A stretch of 64,000 nt of DNA from Alphaproteobacteria bacterium (GTDB lineage Bacteria > Pseudomonadota > Alphaproteobacteria > Rhizobiales > Devosiaceae), in assembly GCA_018828145.1 (NCBI GenBank), contig JAHJWO010000019.1, positions 1 through 64,000 of the forward strand, in the 5' to 3' direction. Made by a program: the position numbers and the translations under genes. Shown one piece after another: positions 35,650-44,635 of this stretch. Under the pieces are notes generated by a model. The model was not told the origin of the DNA. It ran no database searches and saw only the letters and a list, made by a program, of their open reading frames with translations. How positions within the stretch are numbered: position 1 is the first letter of the stretch; the number at the start of each line of letters is the position of its first letter.

Positions 35650-36207
35650 ATGACCTTTCCGACCGATCTCAGCGTCCTCGCCTTTGAACATGCGCCGATC
35701 GGGCTGGTAGTGACCGAAAGCCGGGTGATCAAAGGCTGCAATCCCGCCTTCGCCCAGATGTTTGGCTACTCAACCGCTGAACTGCTCGAGCGGTCCTTCG
35801 CCATACTCTACCCGTCCGTGGAGGAGTTCGAGCGCATTCGCGATGTCGGCGTCGAGCCACTCAAGCGGAACAATCGCTACTCCGACGAGCGCATCATGGC
35901 ACGCAAGAACGAGACGTTGTTCTGGTGCCGGGTACGCGGGCACTCCCTTACCCCCGACGATGATCCGCTCAAGCGCGCCGTCTGGAGCTTTGCTGACCTG
36001 TCCGAGACCCGGCACGTGCTGGCTCTGTCGGCCCGCGAACGGCAGATCGTCATGCATTTGGGCGAAGGACGAACCTCCAAGGAGATCGCCCGCACGCTGG
36101 AGATCTCACCACGCACCGTGGAAAACTACCGCGCTCGCCTTCTAAAAAAGTGCAACGCCCACAACGTGGCCGAACTCCTCGCCCACCTAAGTTCCATGCC
36201 TGCCTGA
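35650..36207 (+). CDS. PAS-domain LuxR-type transcriptional regulator
   Basis: A 185-aa protein with a PAS sensor (about residues 10-120: APIGLVVTESRVIKGCNPAF, MFGYSTAELLERSF) and a C-terminal LuxR helix-turn-helix (LSARERQIVMHLGEGRTSKE, EISPRTVENYRARLLKK). The ATG at 35650 is preceded by a poor ribosome site; the frame extends upstream to 35341 but overlaps the binding-protein gene. It is divergent from the transporter operon, its probable target. Confidence 0.88.
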   Translation: MTFPTDLSVLAFEHAPIGLVVTESRVIKGCNPAFAQMFGYSTAELLERSFAILYPSVEEFERIRDVGVEPLKRNNRYSDERIMARKNETLFWCRVRGHSLTPDDDPLKRAVWSFADLSETRHVLALSARERQIVMHLGEGRTSKEIARTLEISPRTVENYRARLLKKCNAHNVAELLAHLSSMPA

Positions 36208-36815
36208 TTCCAGGTTATCGACCTGGAGCGGCATCCACGCTGCCAAATCCGTCCGCGACTGCTCGCATCCGGACCGTTCGTCCTCAAGCTATTGCGGAAG
36301 TGGTCAATGCTTGCCACGTCCGATTGCAGGTGAGCTGCGGCTGATAGACCGGGAACGTCTACTAACGTGCCCGAGACCCAGATCGGAAGTTAGGTTGGGA
36401 ACAACGGCCGAGATGCTAGTGGCCCGACCTTTTCGGTACTTGGCGGAAGAACGCTGCATACTCGCCGCCCACAATGGTCGCATGCACCTGCTGCAGTGAC
36501 CGAATTGCCGAGTCTGAACAGTAGATCAACTGCTGCATACAGCTCGTGATGAAAAACCTTGATGGCGGCGGGCCCGACGCCACACTTGCCCTTGGCGCCG
36601 CGACCGCTGCTATGATCGCGAGCAAAGTTGCGTCTTGTGACCAGCCTGGAGCGGCCTGAGGGCCGGACGAGTGGTCGACGATCCGGATCCGTTCGCACCG
36701 ACGGGACCTGCCCCCCGGCAACACTAGCACCGCACAGGGCCCGGCTTGGGCGGGACCGCTTGTGGGAGTTGCCTTGCCTGGCGGCCCATCAGCTTGCCAG
36801 CAAGGATGTGCTGAC
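36208..36815. other. Intergenic region, possible unrecognised remnant
   Basis: About 600 bp without a supported gene. The minus-strand frames around 36420-36600 contain plausible protein fragments split over two frames (VFHHELYAAVDLLFRLG in one, QQVHATIVGGEYAAFFRQV in another), which could be a frameshifted relic. I could not assign a family. Confidence 0.3.
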
Positions 36816-38738
36816 CTACCAGCGATAGGACAGTCGAGCAGTGCCGGAATAGGCGCTGCTATTGGTCGACAGGTCAGCCGCAACGGTGCCGCCGGCGCTG
36901 AAGCCATTGTCGAAGGCGACATCGAGTCCGACAGACACCAGCAACGACGTCTGATGGGCCGCAGCGCCCTCAACGGTAAAGCGCGAGCCGGGCAAGGCCT
37001 GGAAAGAGGCCGTCTTGCTGGTATTGCCGCCGAAATCCTGCGCCACCCCGACCGCCGAATTCAGCGTCATATGGCCGCCCTCGAAATCGTGGGTCCAATC
37101 GGCCTTGATGCCGAGTTCGGCGCGACCCGTCACCACGGTCTGGCCGTCATAGGCCAGTGCGAAGATCGGGCGTCCGGCAATGGTGGTCTCGGCATAGGCC
37201 GGCGTGGTGACCGCTTGCCCGCGCAGGCTCGCATAGGGGGTGAAATTGCCGAAGCGATGGCCGACCTCGATCTCGCCGGCAAGGTTGTGCGCCGAGAAAC
37301 GGGCCGCGAAGCGATCAATGCCAGCAAAGGTCAGCATGCGTTCGGTGGTCACGTCGTGATAGCCATAAGCCGCGACGGCGGCCACGTAGGTGTCGTCCTG
37401 TTCGGTTCTGCCATAAAGGGCGGCGTGGAAGGCGTCGCTCGTCCCGTTGCCAAAGCCATCGGCAATGCTGAAACTGGCGCCGCCTTTCGAAACCGACAGG
37501 CCCAGCATGGTATGGGGGTCGAGTTGACGTTCGAAGCCGGCGGCGATGCCGAAGTCGCGCACCGTGCGATCATGGCTGGCCGTGGCGGCGCTGCCCCCGG
37601 TGAAGCTATAGCCAGCAAGGCCGGCGATCCAGACATTCCAGTCCTTGCTGGCCACGGCCGGATTGTCGAATGCCTCCAACGCTGCGACACGGCGACCGGC
37701 GGCAACCGGAGCATAGCCCATGACACTGATGGTATTGTCGTCGTCATAACCCGATGCGCTCAGCACGCCCGGACCACTTCGACTGCTCATCACCGTATCG
37801 AGAAATGAATCCATGGTCTGGGCAGCAGCCGGCGCGACGCTTGTCGCCACTTCGCCCGAGAGTTGCTGCAATACGAGAGCCAGGCTTGCCGCATCGAGGG
37901 TCGCCAATGCCTGAAAGGCGAGCGGCAGGGTCCCGCCACCGGCGCTATAGGCGTCGATGGCCTGGGCGACGGCCAGGGCCGACGTCGAGCCCGCGCCGCC
38001 CAGCGCGTTTCCCACGCTGACCGAGGCCGCGGCCAGGCAGATGGCAATGACATTGGTGTCGAGCGTGACCGCGCCGTTGCGCGCCAGCGCGGCGCCGCAA
38101 TTGATCGACGCGCCGGTGTTGAGCGTGACGCTGGTCAGCGCCAGGATGCGGCCGCGGAATTCCGATGTGGTGCCCAGGGTCGCCGAACTGCCGACCTGGA
38201 AATAGACATTCGCCGCATTGGCGCCGTTGATGAGCAGGACGCGCGATGCACTGGCGGTGGTCAGCGTCGAGCCGATCTGGAAGACGAAGATGGCAGCGGA
38301 GTTGCCCTGTCCGTCAAGGATCAGATCACCGGTGATGGCCAGGGTCGTGTTAGAGGTGTAGGTGCCAGCCTGCAATGTCTGCCCGCCAATATCGCCGGCC
38401 ACTACGTTTCCCGCAGGGAGACCCTCGAGAATGTCGTAGGCGGTGGCCAGATCGGCCTGTCCCTGCGCCGAAATGGCATTGGCGGCATAGATCATGCCGT
38501 AGACGCGGCCGGGCGGGAACCCCACCACGGCGCTGCCCGGACTGACGCCGACGTCGCCAAGGATTTCGGAGGGGCCGGTATTGGTCACGGTCGAGCCGGC
38601 CAGCACGGCAAAGCCGAATGGAGGACCATAGGGCGTCGGCTGCGCGCTCGCCTGGCCGGTCAGGGCGCCAAGGCCCAGCACCAAAGCGCCAAAGAGCGCT
38701 TGAAGACGCTGCGATCGCAACAACCTGGCAGCGCACAT
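36816..38738 (-). CDS. Autotransporter with ice-binding-like (DUF3494) passenger
   Basis: The ATG at 38738 has GGGAG seven bases upstream and begins a signal peptide (LFGALVLGLGALTGQASA). Residues of about 35-240 match the DUF3494 ice-binding-like beta-solenoid in pattern: FAVLAGSTVTNTGPSEILGD, then GVSPGSAVVGFPPG, AQGQADLATAYDIL, IFVFQIGSTLTTAS. A linker of about 100 residues leads to a C-terminal autotransporter beta-barrel (about 360-640) ending in the aromatic residue of RLSYRW. The predicted product is therefore secreted through type V export and displayed on the outer surface. DUF3494 proteins are often ice-binding or adhesive, but many have neither property proven. Most known ones are freely secreted, so the barrel fusion is notable. 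Confidence 0.82.
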   Translation of the reverse strand: MCAARLLRSQRLQALFGALVLGLGALTGQASAQPTPYGPPFGFAVLAGSTVTNTGPSEILGDVGVSPGSAVVGFPPGRVYGMIYAANAISAQGQADLATAYDILEGLPAGNVVAGDIGGQTLQAGTYTSNTTLAITGDLILDGQGNSAAIFVFQIGSTLTTASASRVLLINGANAANVYFQVGSSATLGTTSEFRGRILALTSVTLNTGASINCGAALARNGAVTLDTNVIAICLAAASVSVGNALGGAGSTSALAVAQAIDAYSAGGGTLPLAFQALATLDAASLALVLQQLSGEVATSVAPAAAQTMDSFLDTVMSSRSGPGVLSASGYDDDNTISVMGYAPVAAGRRVAALEAFDNPAVASKDWNVWIAGLAGYSFTGGSAATASHDRTVRDFGIAAGFERQLDPHTMLGLSVSKGGASFSIADGFGNGTSDAFHAALYGRTEQDDTYVAAVAAYGYHDVTTERMLTFAGIDRFAARFSAHNLAGEIEVGHRFGNFTPYASLRGQAVTTPAYAETTIAGRPIFALAYDGQTVVTGRAELGIKADWTHDFEGGHMTLNSAVGVAQDFGGNTSKTASFQALPGSRFTVEGAAAHQTSLLVSVGLDVAFDNGFSAGGTVAADLSTNSSAYSGTARLSYRW

Positions 38739-39003
38739 CAGCTTGCTCCCCGAAAGTATATTTTGGAGCATTTTGTAAGCACGCATTGACATTCCGATCG
38801 GATATAAAAACCATCGGCTTTTCCGACCGGAAAAACGCGTGACAATAAACATTTTGCAAAGATTTTTAGTTTCGTCCGCGCCACACGATTTTTCGTGCTA
38901 TGCGGGTTTACTTCTCTACACGAAATTCAGCATACGGGTCGCAGGACTAAATTCAACTGATATTCCGGCAATTGCGGTCCGCTCCCGATCACGTTTTAGG
39001 ACA

Positions 39004-39516
39004 ATGGCCATCACCAAGCGGCTTCTCACCTGTCTGGCATTCCTGGCCATGCTCGGCGCCGCTGCGCCAGCGCGTGCAGAGGCAACCCTGGTTGGCGTCG
39101 CCGCCGACATGGTGGCGGGGACCATCGTCGTACGGACTGCCGAGCGCGCCCTCTACCTGGTACTGCAGGATGGGCAGGCCCTGCGCTACAGCGTGGGCGT
39201 CGGTCGCGCCGACCGGCAATGGATCGGCACCACCGCGATCGCTGGCAAGTATATACGGCCCAACTGGGCGCCGCCCGCGGCGATCCGGCGCGACTCGCCC
39301 GGACTTCCGGCGGTTATCCCGGGCGGATCGCCCGACAATCCGATGGGGGCCGCGGCCCTGACACTGTCGGGCGGCGACTACGCCATCCACGGCACCAACC
39401 GGCCGGACTCGATCGGCGGCTTCGTCTCCTATGGCTGCATCAGGATGAGCAATGCCGACATGGTCGATCTGTTCGATCGCGTGGATCTGGGCACACCGGT
39501 CATCGTTACCCGCTGA
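39004..39516 (+). CDS. L,D-transpeptidase (YkuD domain)
   Basis: A 170-aa exported protein: signal peptide (LLTCLAFLAMLGAAAPARA), then a YkuD domain with the catalytic motif HGTN and SYGCIRM (Cys about 145). These enzymes make 3-3 crosslinks in peptidoglycan or attach outer-membrane lipoproteins or proteins to it. The ATG at 39004 has AGGA four bases upstream. The frame is open from 38839, but that part lies in AT-rich promoter DNA. It is divergent from the autotransporter. Confidence 0.9.
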   Translation: MAITKRLLTCLAFLAMLGAAAPARAEATLVGVAADMVAGTIVVRTAERALYLVLQDGQALRYSVGVGRADRQWIGTTAIAGKYIRPNWAPPAAIRRDSPGLPAVIPGGSPDNPMGAAALTLSGGDYAIHGTNRPDSIGGFVSYGCIRMSNADMVDLFDRVDLGTPVIVTR

Positions 39517-39674
39517 GCCGTTCAGTCGGGCGGCGGCTGACGTTTCTGCACGACAGCCGAACACGCGCGTGGCCTGGATTCGTTTCTGCGGGCGCTTGCC
39601 CCCCGCGTCGCGCCTCATGCCGCCGGTCGGGGCCGATCGGAGGGTAGACCCCTCGGGCGAATGACCGATCACGA

Positions 39675-39767
39675 CTGGCACCTCGAGGCGCGCGATTGGA
39701 GCGGAATTGCCCTCCACAAACCCCTATAGTTGGGGCGCTCGATCGATACCGCCTTGGCACCTCGAGG
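39675..39767. repeat. Two copies of TGGCACCTCGAGG left of an ehuDA relic
   Basis: CTGGCACCTCGAGG at 39675-39688 and TTGGCACCTCGAGG at 39754-39767 are direct repeats. The same 13-mer occurs at 48475-48487 at the left edge of the second ehuDA relic, where it forms half of a palindrome. The unit may be the end of a small mobile or recombination element. Positions 39517-39674 hold no gene. Confidence 0.5.
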
Positions 39768-39823
39768 AGCGAAAAGGGTTCCGATTTCAGGCCTGGGGCG
39801 AGCGGTGGTGCACCTGAAATGCG

Positions 39824-40342
39824 GCAACCCGATCTGCCATTGCCAAACGCGTTAGGCCTCGGACGCCAGCCTGCGTCGACGCCTGCAGTGTCCACGCGCG
39901 GGCCTTAAGGCTGTTGCCAAGGACCAGCACGAGGCGACACGGGCCCTGACCCTATTTGCCGCAGGGACCTTTACCCATATCGTGGTGCCCCAGGCGGCGC
40001 CGCGCATCGTCCCTGCCATTGGCAATTCCCTGGTTTCGACCATGAAGGATGTTCCGGTGCTTTCGGTCGTGACCGTGCTGGAGATGCGCGCCGTCGCCAA
40101 GATCGTGGGTGATCGCACACTCGACTTCTGCCGTCCCTGGCCGGCGGACTCTCATCATGACGCTGGTCGCGTCCGCAGGCGGCCGCCTGCTGGATGGCTG
40201 GCTTGCCATGCCTTGAAGTGACCGACAAGATCATAAAGTGTGACACAGTCGTGAAGCGTTTCGGCGACCTGACGGTGCTCGATGAGCTAGATTTTCGAAG
40301 CCATGCCAGGCGAAAGCCACGCCCCTGCATGGGGCGACTACT
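39824..40342 (+). pseudogene. Decayed ectoine-type ABC permease and ATPase start (ehuD-ehuA', copy A)
   Basis: Joined frames give the EAA-like line KDQHEATRAL, then HIVVPQAAPRIVPAIGNS, KDVPVLSVVTVLE and VAKIVGDRT of an amino-acid/ectoine permease (EhuD-like). VVKRFGDLTVLDELDF, the start of its ATPase, follows and is cut off before Walker A at the PGE codons. Frameshifts interrupt it, for example after GDRT. The relic is closely similar to copy B at 48542-49072 and ends in the same GC-rich hairpin. Confidence 0.82.
40317..40338 (-). repeat. Isolated hairpin resembling the 5' part of a type I-C CRISPR repeat (copy A)
   Basis: On the minus strand GTCGCCCC, a five-base loop (ATGCA) and GGGGCGTGG follow each other, which is the layout of many I-C repeats. 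The usual ATTGAAAC end is missing: the sequence runs into the ehuA relic. There is no second copy at spacer distance, so this is not an array. Confidence 0.35.
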
Positions 40343-40452
40343 GGGCGGCAGGCCTCCGCTCCCGTTACGGGATTGAACGGCATCGCTGAGCTTCGTCCTC
40401 CTCGGCCCCACCTAACACTTGCCGATCAGCACAGTCGTCGCCAAGATGGGTT

Positions 40453-41364
40453 ATGTTGCCAGCGGTCCGCACATTGTTGATGAGCTGGCTCGCGCTCCAG
40501 TCCCTTCTCTGCAGCCCATCGTCCTTGGCTCGCGCCCAGGAGGGCACCACATGCTTTGCATTGGCAGAACAGAGCATCTGTATTGCAGAGGATAACTACC
40601 GGGCCGATGTGTGCGGCGCCATCACTGCCTATTCCCGCCATTGGAAGCTTCCCGATGGCTATTTTGCCCGGCTTATCTGGCAGGAAAGCCGCTTTGATCC
40701 CACGGCGTTAAGTCCGGCCGGAGCACAAGGCATTGCGCAGTTCATGCCAAGCACGGGGCGCCTGCGTGGCCTGGTCAACCCCTTCGACCCTGCTGAAGCC
40801 CTCGCGCGCTCGGCGGAGTATCTGCGCTTTTTGGAACAGAAATTTGGCAATCTTGGACTCGCTGCGGCTGCCTATAATGGCGGCGAAGGGCGGATTGGTC
40901 GCTACATGGCCAAGGGCGGCACGCTGCCTGCCGAGACGCGCAACTATGTCATGATCGTCACCGGCCACTCGGTTGACCAATGGCTTGCCGGGGTCGTCAG
41001 CGACGTCGATTACACTCTGGACGACGGCACTGACTTCCTCGCTGCCTGTATCGAGATGGCGCGGTCCGTGCGCTCCCCGAATCTGACCACCCACCCAGCC
41101 GAATGGCAGCCCTGGGGGGTTATTATTGCACAGAATGCCTCAGCCGACCTGGCGCGATCGCGATTCGCCGCTGCCCAGACACAGTTCAGCAGTCTACTTG
41201 GCAGCGAGCGGCTGATGCTCATCAGCGTCCGCAATCCCAGTTTTGGAAATCGAATGCGCTTCTCCGCTATGCTCGGGCGACAAACCCGGCAAGAGGCAGA
41301 CGTGCTGTGCGAACGTCTGCGCGCCTTGGGCGGCAACTGCATCGTTCAAAAAAACACACCTTGA
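40453..41364 (+). CDS. Lytic transglycosylase with SLT and SPOR-like domains
   Basis: A signal peptide (LLMSWLALQSLLCSPSSLARA) is followed by an SLT domain with catalytic Glu78 in WQESRFDP, then GAQGIAQFMP and AAYNGGEGRI. The C-terminal 80 residues look like a SPOR domain (LMLISVRNPSFGNRMRFSA, ADVLCERLRALGGNCIV), which would bind denuded glycan at the septum. It cuts peptidoglycan glycan strands. The start is ATG 40453 or 40480; neither has a strong ribosome site. Its 3' end and downstream spacer are duplicated at 26.4 kb. Confidence 0.88.
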   Translation: MLPAVRTLLMSWLALQSLLCSPSSLARAQEGTTCFALAEQSICIAEDNYRADVCGAITAYSRHWKLPDGYFARLIWQESRFDPTALSPAGAQGIAQFMPSTGRLRGLVNPFDPAEALARSAEYLRFLEQKFGNLGLAAAAYNGGEGRIGRYMAKGGTLPAETRNYVMIVTGHSVDQWLAGVVSDVDYTLDDGTDFLAACIEMARSVRSPNLTTHPAEWQPWGVIIAQNASADLARSRFAAAQTQFSSLLGSERLMLISVRNPSFGNRMRFSAMLGRQTRQEADVLCERLRALGGNCIVQKNTP

Positions 41365-41366
41365 TC

Positions 41367-41610
41367 GGAAACCAGACGCCCTGCACCATCGTGAGACACA
41401 GTGTTCTGAACCGATTGGACGGCACGACAGGGCTTACCCGCGAGCCGATCTACGGACCTCGAACAATGCAAGGTCCATTTCGCGGTGACCGATTCCTCAT
41501 CTTCGAAGTGACGGTCGAAGAGGTCGATGACTATCGCCACCGCCAAAAGCGCCGAAGAAATCGCGATCCGCGTCAGAGGCTCGCTGGTGCCCCACCGCTA
41601 GCGGAACCGT
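41367..41610. repeat. Duplicated noncoding spacer after the transglycosylase
   Basis: This stretch matches 26578-26800 with scattered changes and indels (for example GACGCCCTGCACCAT shared in both). It links the transglycosylase tail to the dsrE tail in both loci, so the duplicated unit was continuous. Confidence 0.75.
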
Positions 41611-41639
41611 ATGGCTTCCTGTCCCAGGCGTCACTCACG

Positions 41640-41806
41640 CCCTGTCGCCATCAGTAGGTCAGAACCACGTCCGTGGCGACAGCGAGCTGACTAGCTTGCC
41701 CGACATCGCGAACTCTGCAGGTTGCCCACAAGTGCCTGCTCAGCGCTATTGCGGGCCTCGGCTGACTTGCCGGAAGTGTAAATCCTGACGTCGCCAGCGA
41801 TCATGC
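41640..41806 (-). pseudogene. Truncated, frameshifted 3' end of a dsrE-like gene (copy 2)
   Basis: The minus strand encodes AGDVRIYTSGKSAEARN and EQALVGN, then after a frameshift TDVVLTY and the stop. It corresponds to the last 50-55 codons of the intact dsrE-like gene at 26846-27271. Similarity stops sharply near 41806. No start codon or signal peptide remains. Confidence 0.8.
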
Positions 41807-41816
41807 TCCATCCTAC

Positions 41817-42077
41817 TCAGTGGTTAGGGCCTCCGGCAAACCCGGTGCGGTTCAATAATCGGATCTTGCGCAAAGTATTCGCCAAATCTCCCAAGTCCTG
41901 TCTGGCTTGATCCGGCTGCATCTCTATGATTCTCTCAAAAAACTCAAGAGCTGTTTCAGGCGACGCGCCTTGCTCGAAGCACCACTCTTTGAAAATTAGT
42001 GCCGCAGCCTTCTGCAAATCCAGGAGTTCCAGCTTTTCCACCAAAGCTTGCAGTTCTATGTCAATTGCGGGCTTCAT
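41817..42077 (-). CDS. Small hypothetical helical protein
   Basis: An 86-aa protein from the ATG at 42077 (poly-G ribosome site nine bases upstream), helical and acidic: LQALVEKLELLDLQKAAALI and a second helix ETALEFFERIIEMQPDQARQ. Family not recognised. Its start overlaps by ATGA the stop of a degraded upstream frame, suggesting it was once the second gene of a pair. Confidence 0.6.
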   Translation of the reverse strand: MKPAIDIELQALVEKLELLDLQKAAALIFKEWCFEQGASPETALEFFERIIEMQPDQARQDLGDLANTLRKIRLLNRTGFAGGPNH

Positions 42078-42528
42078 GGTTGCCAACCCCCCAGTGAATA
42101 TAAGTAGACCTTACAATGCGGATCGAGAGCGCAGCAGGTACATTTGACTCCAAGCTGCGAGCTGGCCGTAACCCAGAACATCCCCGGGCATTTTGCAAAG
42201 GGAGATCGCGGTGGTCGTTGCCCCATCCGGGATAAATTTTGACGAAGATGTGCCACCGATGTGAATAGGCATACCAGCCGATCTTGCCAGATGGCCCTAA
42301 AGCTTCCCCTTCGGCTCTGATTTTCCAGGATCTGCCAGCGTGTGAATTTCTTTCGCATAGCCAGTCCTTCGGCATCGCGATGCTTGTTTTCGCACGGACT
42401 CTCCTCGTGAGTTTGCGTTGAGGTAACAGTCGCTTTCGTTGCAGGATGTCCCCAGTTGTCCTGCTGCGCACCGACGGGCGTGATGCCTAAGGGATCGCCA
42501 CCAGAGCAACGGCCAAGAGAATTTTCAT
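42074..42528 (-). pseudogene. Probable broken secreted protein gene
   Basis: An ATG at 42528 begins a textbook signal-peptide start (MKILLAVALVAIP) that hits a TAG after 13 codons. A neighbouring frame resumes with LGITPVGAQQDNWGHP, as a signal peptide and mature start would, and stays open to 42074. Its last part is Cys rich (KCTCCALDPHC). Other stretches read better in a third frame (KIGWYAYSHRWHIFVKIYPG). This looks like one gene with several frameshifts, but I could not identify it. Confidence 0.4.
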
Positions 42529-42544
42529 CGTTTACCTCGCGCAA

Positions 42545-43178
42545 CTTTGAAACGGCAACGATAGCTTCGCCTCGGCGCTAACTACTTGTCACTATATCCA
42601 GAGGATCTGTCCACTCACCTCACTGATCAAAGACACTGTTGGTTCCGGGGGCGGCTCCGTTGCTGTGGTCACAGCTATGAGTGCTGCAGAGGCCGACGTT
42701 GCGGGACGCCAAAAGGGGTAGCATGCGCCGACCTTGTCGTGGCAGGAGCTTCGACGCCGACTGCGGCGGGCACTGCAACAAGGGGACAAACCTGCAGCGG
42801 CGCTGCTACCGACGACGCGGCTGGGGCAAAGCTCAGGATATTGGCGGTACCCATCGCCATCGCCATTCAGCTTGGCGCCATAGCTTTCATGGCCACCGCC
42901 CATGATCTGCCGTGGCCAGCCGGTTTTGGTGTCACGGTGATCGGGGTCCAGGCCAAGGCCGCCCCTCCTGTGCTGGACTGTTCCCCCTGCGGAAACTGGC
43001 CGTTGTTCTCGGTTTGAAAGCCAGGCGCGGCAATGAGGAAACTGCGACGCTGCTCGCGAGATCATGGAATCGCGCCGCCTTGCCGCGCACGGATTGTCCG
43101 TAGGTTCCCATGTGCGCCCCCCTATCTTCATCGCCTCCATGATTGCACAGGTGTGAGGAGCATGAAATCGAACGAGGA
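42545..43178. other. Intergenic region, no recognised gene
   Basis: About 630 bp. The plus strand has an Ala-rich stretch readable only with a frame change near 42717 (TAMSAAEADVAGRQKG, then ACADLVVAGASTPTAAGTA and LAVPIAIAIQLGAIAFMATA). It could be a relic of a small exported protein. No terminator for the rhamnose operon was recognised here. Confidence 0.3.
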
Positions 43179-43754
43179 CTAACGAGCTAGTCCGTCAAGA
43201 GCTCCCGACGCCTGAACCATCATGGTGACAGGCAAGGGCCCTGCGGCGTCATCCTTCGAGGACAGCAAGGGCTCCCCATTGAGGGGCCAGGTTATGCCGA
43301 TGGCAGGATCGTCCCAGTGGATCGAGCGCTCAAGGGCTGGCTCATAGTAGGCATCCGTCTTGTACAGCACTTCGCAATCGGTCAGCGCCAGAAAGCCATG
43401 CGCAAACCCGCCCGGTATCCAGAATTGCTTATGATTTTCGGCCGATAGCAGAAGACCACACCAGCGCCCAAACGTGGACGAATCCGCGCGAATATCGACG
43501 GCTACGTCAAAGATTGCACCGCGCACGACGCGCACCAGTTTGCCCTGTTCGCGCGGCGCCAACTGGTAATGCAACCCGCGCAGTACACCAGCACTCGAGA
43601 TCGAGTGATTGTCCTGCACGAACGTGTGGTGTTGACCGGTGAGATCGGCAAAGCCATTGGCGTTGTAGCTTTCGAAAAAGGCGCCGCGCTCATCGGCGAA
43701 CAAGCGCGGCTCGAGCACTATCAGCCCGTCCAGCGGCATGCTTGCGGATTTCAT
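43179..43754 (-). CDS. rfbC: dTDP-4-dehydrorhamnose 3,5-epimerase
   Basis: A 191-aa cupin epimerase: [17 protein letters not shown] at the N-terminus, catalytic His in VLRGLHYQ and Tyr in the YKTDAYY segment, and [13 protein letters not shown]. It converts dTDP-4-keto-6-deoxyglucose to the L-sugar. It is the last gene of the four-gene operon; its start overlaps rfbA by ATGA. Confidence 0.96.
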   Translation of the reverse strand: MKSASMPLDGLIVLEPRLFADERGAFFESYNANGFADLTGQHHTFVQDNHSISSAGVLRGLHYQLAPREQGKLVRVVRGAIFDVAVDIRADSSTFGRWCGLLLSAENHKQFWIPGGFAHGFLALTDCEVLYKTDAYYEPALERSIHWDDPAIGITWPLNGEPLLSSKDDAAGPLPVTMMVQASGALDGLAR

Positions 43755-44635
43755 GACAGTTGCACCTCCGTGGTCAGATTACGCAGATAACACCCATAGC
43801 CGCTGTGTTCGAGCGGTGCCGCCAGCGCCAGCAATTCGGTGGTGTCGATCCAGCCTTGCCGCCAAGCAATCTCCTCCGGGCAGGCGATCTTTTGTCCCTG
43901 CCGGCGCTCGACGGTGGCAATGAACTGCCCCGCCTCGAGCAGGGAATCGTGCGTGCCGGTGTCGAGCCAGGCGTAGCCCCGTCCCATCACCTGCACATGC
44001 AACTGTCCACGATCGAGGTAGAAGCGGTTGAGGTCGGTTATTTCGAGTTCGCCGCGCGCCGAGGGCTTCAGGCATTTGGCCATCTCCACAACGTCGGTGT
44101 CGTAGAAATAGAGCCCGGTGACAGCGTAGTTGGACTTAGGCTGGGCCGGCTTCTCCTCAATGCCGATAACCACGCCGTTCCTATCGAACTCGGCGACACC
44201 GTACCGCGCGGGATCGTCCACATGGTAGACGAACACCGTTGCTCCGTGATTGCCCAGGTCGGCATTGCGCAGTAGCGCCTGGAAATCATGGCCGAAGAAC
44301 AAATTGTCGCCCAGTACCAGTGCGCTGGTGCGGTCTTCGAGAAATTCCTCCCCGATCAGGAATGCCTGTGCGAGGCCGGCAGGCCTTGCCTGTTCGGCGT
44401 AGGAAAACGAAACACCCCACTGCTCGCCCGTGCCCAGCAGCCGGCGGAATCGCGGCAGATCTTCGGGCGTCGAAATCACCAGCATCTCTCGAATGCCCGC
44501 CAGCATCAGGCTGGTCATCGAATAGTAGATCATCGGTTTGTCGTAGACCGGCAGCAACTGTTTCGACATGGCAAAGGTCGCCGGGTACAGCCGCGTTCCG
44601 TTGCCTCCGGCCAAAATGATTCCGCGCCGGCTCAT
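43751..44635 (-). CDS. rfbA: Glucose-1-phosphate thymidylyltransferase
   Basis: A 294-aa nucleotidyltransferase with the signature [16 protein letters not shown], and [14 protein letters not shown] and [13 protein letters not shown] further on. It makes dTDP-glucose from glucose-1-phosphate and dTTP, the entry step to dTDP-L-rhamnose. Four-base overlaps join it to rfbD and rfbC. Confidence 0.96.
   Translation of the reverse strand: MSRRGIILAGGNGTRLYPATFAMSKQLLPVYDKPMIYYSMTSLMLAGIREMLVISTPEDLPRFRRLLGTGEQWGVSFSYAEQARPAGLAQAFLIGEEFLEDRTSALVLGDNLFFGHDFQALLRNADLGNHGATVFVYHVDDPARYGVAEFDRNGVVIGIEEKPAQPKSNYAVTGLYFYDTDVVEMAKCLKPSARGELEITDLNRFYLDRGQLHVQVMGRGYAWLDTGTHDSLLEAGQFIATVERRQGQKIACPEEIAWRQGWIDTTELLALAAPLEHSGYGCYLRNLTTEVQLS

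Noticed and set aside
36816-38852. A longer start for the autotransporter at 38852
   Set aside because: It would add 38 basic residues before the signal peptide and lacks a ribosome site; the ATG at 38738 has a strong one and begins a normal signal peptide.
40300-40400. CRISPR array
   Set aside because: Only a single I-C-like hairpin is present at each relic; no second repeat at spacer distance and no cas gene in the window.
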